NCBI RefSeq assembly: GCF_000379685.1
Contig: NZ_KB903259.1
Span: forward strand, 25,927-89,926
Direction of reading: 5' to 3'
Source of the DNA: Catelliglobosispora koreensis DSM 44566
GTDB lineage: Bacteria > Actinomycetota > Actinomycetes > Mycobacteriales > Micromonosporaceae
Length of the DNA stretch: 64,000 nt
Shown here: piece after piece, positions 24,648 to 31,899 of the stretch
Position numbering within the stretch: the first letter of the stretch is position 1
Layout: every line of letters begins with the position of its first letter
The notes under the pieces: generated by a model
The model's database searches: none
Told to the model about the DNA's origin: nothing
The model's input: only the letters and a program-made list of their open reading frames with translations
Translations under genes and position numbers: made by a program

Positions 24648-25085
24648 TCACTTGCGGTTGGCGGAAACGGCCTTTGGTTTGCCGGCACTGGATTCTGGCT
24701 TGGCTGTTTCGATCGCGATCGTGCGGCCCGCTGGAGCCTTCTTGGCCACGGGGATGGTGACTTCCAGGATCCCCTTGTCGTAGCTGGCGTGAATGTTGGC
24801 CTCGTCGGCGCCCGGTGGCAGCGTCGCCGACCGGTGCAGTGCGCCGTACCGGAATTCGGTGCGGTGGTTTCCTTTCTTGTGCTTGGTGCGTTCGGCATCG
24901 ATGCTGAGCATGCCGTGGTCCACGGAGACCTTGATGTCAGCAGGCTCCATGCCAGGCAGCTCGGCGCGGATCTTGTAGGCGTTGTCTTCGACGCTTTCCT
25001 CTACCCGGATCAGGTGCGTGTGCGCGGGATCCCAATCCAGCAGATCATCCAGCCGCCCAAATAGGCGTGGTACCAGCGTAGTCAT
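24648..25085 (-). CDS. Small heat-shock protein, Hsp20/alpha-crystallin family
   Basis: The 145-residue chaperone has the alpha-crystallin domain at about 30-125: IRVEESVEDNAYKIRAELPGM, VSVDHGMLSIDAERT, then the hallmark SATLPPGADEANIHASYDKGILEVTIPV. A basic Lys/Ala/Ser tail follows. It resembles mycobacterial HspX (Rv2031c), a dominant DosR-regulated protein that holds unfolding proteins during dormancy. ATG 25085 has GGGGGAAGAG upstream. A DosR-like half-site (25104-25117) lies 18 bases before the start, unusually close. Confidence 0.95.
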   Translation of the reverse strand: MTTLVPRLFGRLDDLLDWDPAHTHLIRVEESVEDNAYKIRAELPGMEPADIKVSVDHGMLSIDAERTKHKKGNHRTEFRYGALHRSATLPPGADEANIHASYDKGILEVTIPVAKKAPAGRTIAIETAKPESSAGKPKAVSANRK

Positions 25086-25103
25086 CACTCTTCCCCCATG
25101 CCT

Positions 25104-25117
25104 GAGTCCAAAACCCT
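25104..25117. promoter_or_regulatory. Possible DosR-like half-site before Hsp20
   Basis: Read on the minus strand, AGGGTTTTGGACTC shares its right half TTGGACTC with the box at 16459-16478, but its left half is poorly conserved. It is a weak candidate near the Hsp20 start. Confidence 0.3.
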
Positions 25118-25235
25118 TCAATCACATCTCATCAGACGATTGCCGGTCACCTGGGCCAAACCACAGATGAGCCCGACCCGGCTCGGCCTTGAAATGTGCA
25201 CGGTTCGACAAGGCGCACCGGCGGTGAGGCGCTGT

Positions 25236-26273
25236 CTAGGTGAGGCGATCAGGGATCAGGATGCCGCGGCCACGCAGGCGCCCGGCGTCGAGATCGTCCA
25301 TGGCGTCGTTGACCGCGTCGAGTGGGTACTGGTGGGTCAGCAGCTTCACTTGCCCGGTTGCGGCCAGTGCCATCAGCTCAGCGAGGTCGTTGTAGGAGCC
25401 GACGAGGTTGCCGATGACGTTGCGTTCAGTGGAGATGACGTCAATCGCGGGCAGCTGGATGGTGCCACCGTATCCGATGACGTAGTGACTGCCGGCGCGC
25501 CTGGTCATGGCCCACGAGTCTTGCTCGGCGCCACGTTCGCCCACAAAGTCGAGGACTACTTCGGCGCCTTTGCCGTCGGTGAGTTCCAGTACCCGTTGGA
25601 CGTGTGTGCCGTCAGCGAGGATGGTTTCGCTGGCGCCCCAGTCAGGCGTAAGTGCGAGTGCTTCCTCGTTCGGGTCCAGGACCACGATGCGTGTCGCGGT
25701 CAGCGCCCGAAGGCACTGGACGCCGATGTGCCCCAAGCCGCCGGCGCCCACGACGACACAGGTCGTTCCTGGGTACAGGTGCGGCACGGCTTTCTTGACC
25801 GCGTGGTAGGCCGTCAGGCCTGCGTCGGCGAGTGCCGCGACATCGGCCGGGCTGATGTGCGGTGGCAGCTTGACGACCGAGCGGGCAGTCGTGCGCAGAA
25901 CCTGCGCCATTCCGCCGTCGGTGTCGATGCCCGGGAACTTGCTGGCCTGGCAGTGGACGTCGTCACCGGCCCGGCAAGCCCGGCAGAAGCCGCAGGTGAT
26001 TAGCGGATGCAAAATGACGGTGTCACCAGGCCGCAAATGCTCCACCGCCGGGCCGGCCTGCCGGACCCAGCCGGCGTTCTCATGGCCCAGCGTGTACGGC
26101 AGCCGGACATGGCTACGATCGGCCCACTGCCCTTCGACGATGTGTAAGTCGGTGCGGCACAAGCCGGCGCCACCGATATCGACCAGAACGTCATACGGCG
26201 ATTCGATCGCCGGGATGGTGATTTGTTCCAGGCGTGGACGCTCATGGTAAGCGTGGAGCCGGACGGCCTTCAC
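25236..26273 (-). CDS. Zinc-dependent alcohol dehydrogenase (MDR family)
   Basis: The 345-residue enzyme oxidises alcohols or reduces aldehydes with NAD(P). Catalytic zinc ligands appear in AGLCRTDLH and TLGHENAGWV; the structural zinc loop is CGFCRACRAGDDVHC; the Rossmann fold motif is VVGAGGLGHIGVQ with an acidic ILD end, favouring NAD. Length is normal. It starts at GTG 26273 inside the 5' region of a divergent small gene. Its place beside Hsp20 and Usp genes suggests redox balance under oxygen limitation, an inference. Confidence 0.93.
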   Translation of the reverse strand: MKAVRLHAYHERPRLEQITIPAIESPYDVLVDIGGAGLCRTDLHIVEGQWADRSHVRLPYTLGHENAGWVRQAGPAVEHLRPGDTVILHPLITCGFCRACRAGDDVHCQASKFPGIDTDGGMAQVLRTTARSVVKLPPHISPADVAALADAGLTAYHAVKKAVPHLYPGTTCVVVGAGGLGHIGVQCLRALTATRIVVLDPNEEALALTPDWGASETILADGTHVQRVLELTDGKGAEVVLDFVGERGAEQDSWAMTRRAGSHYVIGYGGTIQLPAIDVISTERNVIGNLVGSYNDLAELMALAATGQVKLLTHQYPLDAVNDAMDDLDAGRLRGRGILIPDRLT

Positions 26274-26357
26274 CGCTTCAGCCTAGTCGATATCGCTGCC
26301 CCGGCCGCCGCACACATGGAGAATCAAAGTGAGCATCCTGATCCGCCGGGGGTAGCC

Positions 26358-26705
26358 ATGACAGCAATGCGCAGTGCCGAGGAAGTGTTCACGCACCACG
26401 GGCAAGCCCTGGGTGCCGAGAACCTCGAAGATATCGTCTCCGATTACGCCGACGACGCCATCCTTGTGGTGCAAGGCAAGATCTACCGGGGCAAAGACGG
26501 CGCAAGGGCCGTCTTCACCCAGCTCCTGCAAGATGTGCCGCAGGCGGCATGGGACCTTGACACCGTCTTCGCCGACGACGTGCTGTACCTGGAATGGAAG
26601 GCACGCAGCAAAGGCCGTCACGTCGACGACGGAGTCGATACATTCATCTTTCACAACGGTCAAATCCGTGTTCAGACCGTCAAATACACCGTTCAGCAAG
26701 ACTAA
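26358..26705 (+). CDS. SnoaL-like/NTF2-fold protein
   Basis: This 115-residue protein fits the SnoaL-like NTF2 fold: SAEEVFTHHGQALGAENLEDIVSDYADDAILVV then YRGKDGARAVFTQLLQ, and a final strand VDTFIFHNGQIRVQTVKYTV. Family members include isomerases and many proteins of unknown role. ATG 26358 is preceded by GGGGGTAGCC; an in-frame ATG at 26316 would add 14 residues. It is divergent from the alcohol dehydrogenase with about 84 bases between starts. No DosR-like box was found. Confidence 0.85.
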   Translation: MTAMRSAEEVFTHHGQALGAENLEDIVSDYADDAILVVQGKIYRGKDGARAVFTQLLQDVPQAAWDLDTVFADDVLYLEWKARSKGRHVDDGVDTFIFHNGQIRVQTVKYTVQQD

Positions 26706-27062
26706 TTGGGCACGCAAAAGGCGTAAGCCTCAACGCATCGCATTCGAGGCCGGGGCGGCCGAACGCCGGTGAGCGTAATAGCCGGCCTCAATGCACGGCA
26801 GAAGAACTCGGTGCCGAACCCACTGCGGCAACGGGTGTCCCTGATGTCCGCGGGGCTACCGGAAGAGACGAGTAAGCATGCGCCGCAGCTTGCGGCTGTA
26901 ATGCGGCTGAGCCCGGTTGCCGGCCTCCATAACGCGGTGGTCGCCTCGTCCCTGCCGGCCCGAGGGCCACAACTGCTGCCATCCCTGGCGTAGCCATGGC
27001 AGCTTCGCCGAAAGCCTCATCAGATCCTCCATTCCGGGGAGTTAGCCGATCGGCTGAAGGTG
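26706..27062. other. Gap of 357 bases without a gene
   Basis: The stretch lies between the convergent SnoaL-like gene and the phosphoribosyltransferase fusion. Frames on both strands are short or biased and have no ribosome-binding site. I see no repeat, palindrome or RNA-like structure in it. Confidence 0.4.
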
Positions 27063-28373
27063 TCAAATGGTGCCTGTCGCGTGTTTGAGATGCTGGGTGA
27101 ACCAGTCGCGGGCCAGATGTGCCATCGAGGCAAGGGTTCCCGGCTCCTCAAACAGGTGTGTCGCCTCCGCAACGACGGAAAGCTCGTGCGGGCACCGCAG
27201 TTCGTCAGCCGCTTCACGGTTGAGCTCAAGCACCATGTCGTCGGCGCCGCCGACGATGAGCAGCGTGGGTGCGCGTACGGCAGACAGGCGGCTCATCGCG
27301 AGGTCTGGCCGTCCGCCCCGGGAAACGACAGCAGCCACATCAGCACCGGGCTCGGCTGCGGCCCACAGCGCAGCACCGCCGCCGGTGCTGGCGCCGAACC
27401 AGCCGATCGGCAGCGTGGCCGCCCACGGCTGGGCGCGCACCCACGCGGTTACCGCAGTTAGCCGCCCGGCGAGCAGTTCGATGTCGAAAACGTTCGCCCG
27501 GTTTGCCTCTTCGCCGGTGGTGAGCAGATCGAACAGAAGCGTGGCGATACCCGCTTCGTTAAGCACCTGGGCAACGTAGGTGTTGCGGGGGCTGTGGCGG
27601 CTGCTGCCACTGCCGTGCACGAAGATGACCACACTTGACGCGCCCGCCGGCACGGTGAGGTTCCCGGCCAGAGCAACGGCTCCCGCGTTCACCTGCACCT
27701 CACCTTCGATCGTGGAAGGCAAGCCGGATGAACCGGCCGGTCCTGTTGTCGCCTTGGAGAGCAAGGCGACAACATCGTCGTCGGAAACCTGGCGGAAGTC
27801 GGCATACCATTCGCCGACAGCCTGAAACCGCAGTGGCGTATGGGCGCATACGACTTCGTCAGCGGTGGCGCGAAGCCTGTCGAGCGCGTCGGCGGAAGCG
27901 ACTGGTACCGCAAGGACAACCTTTGCCGCACCGTAGGCCCTGGCCACTTGGCAGGCCGCCGCGGCGGTGGATCCCGTGGCGATGCCGTCGTCGACGATGA
28001 CAGCGATCCGCCCGGCCAGCGCTACAGGTGCCCGGCCGGAGCGAAACAGGGTTGCCCGCCGGTGCACCTGCCCGGTTTCAGCGTGCTGGGCGCTGGCCAG
28101 TTCTTCCTCAGTCACCCCGGCCATCCGGATCACCGGCAGGTTGAGAACCAGCACGTCTCCTTCGCCAACGGCGCCCATGGCCAGTTCCGGCTGCCCGGGC
28201 ACGCCAAGTTTTCGCACCACAATGACATCCAGCGGGGCCTGCAAAGCTTGCGCGACTTCGAAAGCCACGGGTACCCCGCCACGGGGCAGGCCCAGGATCA
28301 CCACATCCTGTCCCCGCAACCCCGACAGCCGTCTGGCAAGTTCCTGTCCAGCGTGGCGGCGATCGGCGAACAT
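27063..28373 (-). CDS. Phosphoribosyltransferase / dienelactone-hydrolase-like fusion (Rv0571c type)
   Basis: The 436-residue protein fuses two enzymes. Residues about 1-215 form a type I phosphoribosyltransferase: ILGLPRGGVPVAFEVA, DVIVVRKLGVPGQPELAMGA and the PRPP loop VIVDDGIATGSTAAAA. Residues about 225-436 form an alpha/beta hydrolase: VIFVHGSGSSRHSPRN, nucleophile elbow GWFGASTGGGAAL, DD in VGGADDMVLELN and a catalytic His in EATHLFEEPG. Mycobacterial Rv0571c, a DosR regulon member, has the same two-domain build. ATG 28373 overlaps the DUF1918 stop (TGATG). Substrates are unknown. Confidence 0.92.
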   Translation of the reverse strand: MFADRRHAGQELARRLSGLRGQDVVILGLPRGGVPVAFEVAQALQAPLDVIVVRKLGVPGQPELAMGAVGEGDVLVLNLPVIRMAGVTEEELASAQHAETGQVHRRATLFRSGRAPVALAGRIAVIVDDGIATGSTAAAACQVARAYGAAKVVLAVPVASADALDRLRATADEVVCAHTPLRFQAVGEWYADFRQVSDDDVVALLSKATTGPAGSSGLPSTIEGEVQVNAGAVALAGNLTVPAGASSVVIFVHGSGSSRHSPRNTYVAQVLNEAGIATLLFDLLTTGEEANRANVFDIELLAGRLTAVTAWVRAQPWAATLPIGWFGASTGGGAALWAAAEPGADVAAVVSRGGRPDLAMSRLSAVRAPTLLIVGGADDMVLELNREAADELRCPHELSVVAEATHLFEEPGTLASMAHLARDWFTQHLKHATGTI

Positions 28374-28576
28374 CACGCCTGCCCGCCAGAGGGTTTGAAT
28401 TCGATATGACAGTCAGGCCCAGGGACATACAGCGCCTCATGCGCGGTGTCGAGCCACCGGACCCAGTACGGTGGGCTGCCGTCCTCGTGCTGCAGGCGCG
28501 TCACGACGCCTACCCTGCGCGCGACGTCAAGCTGATGGCTTTCCAGCACCAGTCTGTCTCCGACTTTTGCCTTCAT
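28373..28576 (-). CDS. DUF1918 protein
   Basis: The 67-residue protein matches the DUF1918 pattern: MKAKVGDRLVLESHQLDVARRVGVV near the start, then PPYWVRWLDTAHEALYVPGPD. It is a small beta-barrel-like (SH3-type) domain of unknown function found beside stress genes in actinobacteria. ATG 28576 has AAGGGA upstream. The stop overlaps the start of the phosphoribosyltransferase fusion, indicating translational coupling. The DosR-like box at 28646-28665 lies 69 bases upstream. Confidence 0.9.
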   Translation of the reverse strand: MKAKVGDRLVLESHQLDVARRVGVVTRLQHEDGSPPYWVRWLDTAHEALYVPGPDCHIEFKPSGGQA

Positions 28577-28645
28577 GATCAGTCCCTTAGATGGCCGGCG
28601 AATGCTGCTCCCCGCTTCACTGTGAGCCTGACTTGCGCCAGGCCG

Positions 28646-28665
28646 GTAGGGACCTTGGACCCTTA
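28646..28665. promoter_or_regulatory. DosR/DevR-like box 4 between divergent genes
   Basis: The core GGGACCTTGGACCC (28649-28662) keeps GGGAC, the four-base spacer and GACCC. It is 69 bases from the leftward DUF1918 start and 86 bases from the rightward Rv2629-like start, so it could control both. Confidence 0.65.
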
Positions 28666-28751
28666 TGCCCGGGTATTGACGGGCGAAGGTCACCGCACCG
28701 CAGGCCGGATGGCACTGAATCCGGTCAGGCGCTAAGCGAAGGCTTGCAGGT

Positions 28752-29885
28752 ATGACTACCGCATCGATCGCCCCTGCCGATTTACTTGACCTGGTACGTG
28801 ACTTGCAGCCACGTGCAAGCGTGTTCCTTCACGCAGTACCGAAAGCTGTGGACCTCGACATCGGAGAAGACCTGCGAACCCGCTGGCGGAAGCTGGCAGA
28901 GCAACTGCGTGCGCAGGGCATCGACAAACCAACCCTGGCCGTTATTGAGCAACATATCGCCGCGCTGGCTGTCACACCTGTGGCGGCGGCCGGGTACGCG
29001 TTGCTGGCCTCAGCGGGGACCATCCACTTGGCGCAGCCTATGCCTGGTGTAGTGACAGCCGACCGGGCCCGGTATTCAGCGCCGCCGGAGCTGCTGCCGC
29101 TGCTGGCCTGGTGGCAGCAACATCCCGCCTACGTATCTGTGCTTATCGATCGTGCGGGCGCCGAGGTGACGGCCGTACCCGCCGCAGCGCTCGCGGGTAA
29201 CACCGTCACGGTGACCGGGCCCGACGATGAGATCGAACGCAACGCCCCCGGCGGCTGGGCTCAGGCCCGCTACCAGCGGCGTGCGGAAGACTCGTGGCAC
29301 CACAACGCCGTGGCCGTCGCCCAGTCGGCTGTCGAAGCATTTGACGCGGTCAAAGCCGACCTGCTGGTGATCGCAGGCGATGTGCGGGCCGTCCAGATGC
29401 TCCGCGACCACCTGCACAAACACGTGCGACGCGACCTGCACGTGAGCGTGGTACGCGGCGGGCGCAGCCCAGATGGCTCGACGCAGGCACACCTGCGCGC
29501 CGTCGCCGATGCCGTCGCCGAGTATGCCAACACCCGCACCGCGGCGCTACTAGACCAAAGCACCTCCAGCCCCATCGGAGATGCCGTGGAGGGTGTGCCC
29601 GCCACACTGGCAGCGCTGGCTGAAGGTCGGCTGCAAACGCTGTTCGTCACCGGCGAACCCGCTAGCGAACGGCAGGCCTGGGCCGGGCCAGGCATCTTGT
29701 GTACCGAGCGTCCGCAAGCCACACCAGACGTGCCGCTGATCGCCGGAGGGCTGGCAGATATCGCCGTTCGGGCAGCGCTGCTCACCGGCGCCAGCGTGCA
29801 CGTGCTCACCGCCGCCCAAGCCGCGGCATTCGACGGCCACATTGGCGGGCTATGCCGCTATCGCCCGGCGCCCGCCGTGAGCTGA
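28752..29885 (+). CDS. Rv2629-like eRF1/Vms1-family (baeRF) protein
   Basis: The 377-residue protein resembles mycobacterial Rv2629, a DosR regulon member of near-equal length, placed in the bacterial/archaeal eRF1-like (Vms1) superfamily. Key block: GGWAQARYQRRAEDSWHHNAVAVAQ at about 171-195, the position of the GGQ-like catalytic loop of release factors, followed by LLVIAGDVRAVQMLRDHL and an eL30-like C-terminal domain with LIAGGLADIAVRAALLTGASVHVL. The glycine pair precedes W-A-Q, so peptidyl-tRNA hydrolysis is possible but unproven. It is divergent from DUF1918 across a DosR-like box. Confidence 0.88.
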   Translation: MTTASIAPADLLDLVRDLQPRASVFLHAVPKAVDLDIGEDLRTRWRKLAEQLRAQGIDKPTLAVIEQHIAALAVTPVAAAGYALLASAGTIHLAQPMPGVVTADRARYSAPPELLPLLAWWQQHPAYVSVLIDRAGAEVTAVPAAALAGNTVTVTGPDDEIERNAPGGWAQARYQRRAEDSWHHNAVAVAQSAVEAFDAVKADLLVIAGDVRAVQMLRDHLHKHVRRDLHVSVVRGGRSPDGSTQAHLRAVADAVAEYANTRTAALLDQSTSSPIGDAVEGVPATLAALAEGRLQTLFVTGEPASERQAWAGPGILCTERPQATPDVPLIAGGLADIAVRAALLTGASVHVLTAAQAAAFDGHIGGLCRYRPAPAVS

Positions 29886-30342
29886 TGCGTGCCGTAGACC
29901 AAAACGGGGCGAGTTACGGCGGGGTGCTGCCGGGTGGGGTCTACCGCGCCGGACCCGTTGGGCATCCCCGAACCCCGCACCCGTTGCCTGATCCCATCCG
30001 GGCGTGCGGCAAACCGCGGGCTCGCCGATCGGGCCGGGAAAGCCTGCGCGCTGGGGCCGGGAACCAGGCTAAGTCAGCGTCTAGACGCCGGCCGGCGTCG
30101 CGTACTTCCCCGGCTGGGCCGATGTGCCTTAGGCGCCGTCCGGAGCGCATCATCGTCACTACCACGCCAGCGCCGTCATATTTGACGTAGATGGTTGCGA
30201 TAACGAGCCAATCCTGTACGCCCGGGTATAGCTCACTCACGCCGCGGATCCTGTGGAGAGTCTGGGACCTGTTCGTCCGTTGTTGACCCGGTGGGCCGGG
30301 TGCTTGATATGACAATGGAGGTATCGAAGTAGGGAGTTGGTG
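29886..30342. other. Gap of 457 bases without a confident gene
   Basis: On the minus strand (about 30205-29941) a frame reads IATIYVKYDGAGVVVTMMRSG then RRLRHIGPAGEV, which looks protein-like but matches no family I know and has no clear start. An imperfect site GGGAC-N6-GTCC lies at 30264-30278, about 65 bases before the formate dehydrogenase operon. The remainder shows nothing. Confidence 0.4.
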
Positions 30343-31899
30343 GTGGGGGAGTTCGCTGCTGGGCATCGCGTGACGGAGGGCCTTCGCAGTGCTCAGGCCT
30401 GGCCTGGCGTCATCACGGCGCCGGGTGAGCAGGACCTTGCCCGTGTGCTTGAGGTGCCGGTGGCCGTCGTGCATGGGGCCGCTTCGTATTATGCGGACTT
30501 CGCGGGGCGGTGGGGCCGTCGGCATATCCGCGTTTGCACCGGAACGGCGTGCTTTGCCGCTAGCGGTGGTGGCGGGCATGTCCGTGACGTGGAGAATGCC
30601 GTGCAGGTCACGGTGGGCGGGTGTTCGGCCGACGGTGAGGTTTCGCTGCAGGGTGTGCATTGTCTTGGCTATTGCTATGCCGGCCCGGCCGCGCTCGATG
30701 GTGAAACCCCTTGCGCTGGGCCAGATTTGGCGGCCCAGCTTGCCGGGCAGGCGCCCCGGAAGGCACCGGCGGTCCCGGTGAGTGTCCTTTCGCATCCGTC
30801 GCTCATCGACTCGGCGCCGCCGTGGACGGCTTGGAGCCAGGTGCGCAGCTCGGGTGGCAAGTATCAGGTGCTGCGTGAGGTCGCGGTCGCCGGGTTGCGG
30901 GGGCGTGGTGGAGCGGGCTTTTCCACGGCGAAGAAGTGGCAGGCGGTCGCGGGGTTTCCCGGGGTGCGCTATGTGGTGGCGAATGGCGATGAGGGCGATC
31001 CGGGATCGTTTTCAGACCGTCTGCTGATGGAGCGGTACCCGGAGAAGGTTCTTGAAGGTCTTGCTCTTGCCGGTCTGGCCTGTGGGGCGAAGGAGGGCTT
31101 CGTTTACGTCCGTTCGGAGTATCCCGCCGCGTTCGTGTCGATGACGTCGGCAGTGAAGCGGGCTCGGGACTCCGGGTTCCTCACTCCAGAAGTGTTTGAG
31201 GTGATGGTGATACGTGGCGCGGGTTCCTATGTGGCTGGAGAGGAGACATCGTTGCTGCGGTCGCTGGCGGGACGGCGGGCGACCGTGACAGCCAAGCCGC
31301 CATACCCCGCGCAGCAAGGAGTCGCGGTCAATAACGTGGAGACCTTGGCCAGTGTTCCCACCATCGTCAGCGGCGGTGGCGCAGCCTATGCCCGCCTCGG
31401 GCAGGCACCGGAAACAGGAACGATCCTGGTGTGCCTCAGCGAAATGTTCCGCCGGCCGGGGGCTTACGAGGTGGAGTTGGGGTCAGTGACGGTCCGCCAG
31501 CTTGTCGAGGACCTTGGTGGAGGACTGCGAGATGGGTTGCGCTTGGCCGCGGTGCAGATCGGCGGGCCGCTTGGCGGATTCCTTGGCCTGCACCAGCTTG
31601 ACGTTCCGTTGCTCGACTCGGCCTTAACCGCCGCCGGTGCCGCCCTCGGGCATGGCGGGATCGTCGCTATCGATGAGCGGGTTTCACCTGTGGCACTGGA
31701 GCATCATCTGTGGGAGTTCGCGGCCTCAGAAAGCTGCGGCACATGTACGCCGTGCCGGGAAGGCACCGCACTGGGTGCCGCTGACCCGGCGGCTGCGGAG
31801 AAATACCTGGGCCTGATGGAAAAAGCGAGTCTGTGCGCGTTTGGCCGCGGCGTCCCGCGTGCGGTGCGCAGCTTGCGGAAAGCTCTGGGGCAGCGATGA
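30343..31899 (+). CDS. NADH-binding subunit of formate dehydrogenase (NuoE-NuoF fusion)
   Basis: The 518-residue flavoprotein passes electrons between the formate-oxidising subunit and NAD. The N-terminal thioredoxin-like [2Fe-2S] domain has Cys at about 65 and 70 (CTGTACF) and 107 and 111 (CLGYC). The NuoF part has GLRGRGGAGFSTAKKW for NADH, VVANGDEGDPGSFSDR for FMN and the 4Fe-4S site ESCGTCTPCREGT with a later Cys. FdsB/HoxF-type proteins share this build. I chose GTG 30343, with AGGGAG six bases upstream. It overlaps the next gene by ATGA. Confidence 0.93.
   Translation: MGEFAAGHRVTEGLRSAQAWPGVITAPGEQDLARVLEVPVAVVHGAASYYADFAGRWGRRHIRVCTGTACFAASGGGGHVRDVENAVQVTVGGCSADGEVSLQGVHCLGYCYAGPAALDGETPCAGPDLAAQLAGQAPRKAPAVPVSVLSHPSLIDSAPPWTAWSQVRSSGGKYQVLREVAVAGLRGRGGAGFSTAKKWQAVAGFPGVRYVVANGDEGDPGSFSDRLLMERYPEKVLEGLALAGLACGAKEGFVYVRSEYPAAFVSMTSAVKRARDSGFLTPEVFEVMVIRGAGSYVAGEETSLLRSLAGRRATVTAKPPYPAQQGVAVNNVETLASVPTIVSGGGAAYARLGQAPETGTILVCLSEMFRRPGAYEVELGSVTVRQLVEDLGGGLRDGLRLAAVQIGGPLGGFLGLHQLDVPLLDSALTAAGAALGHGGIVAIDERVSPVALEHHLWEFAASESCGTCTPCREGTALGAADPAAAEKYLGLMEKASLCAFGRGVPRAVRSLRKALGQR

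Noticed and set aside
29941..30205. Minus-strand frame beginning IATIYVKYDGAGVVV
   Set aside because: It looks partly protein-like but lacks a start site and any recognisable family, so it is not called as a gene.
30264..30278. Possible DosR box before the formate dehydrogenase operon
   Set aside because: GGGAC and GTCC are separated by six bases, not four as in the other boxes, so it is at best a half-site.
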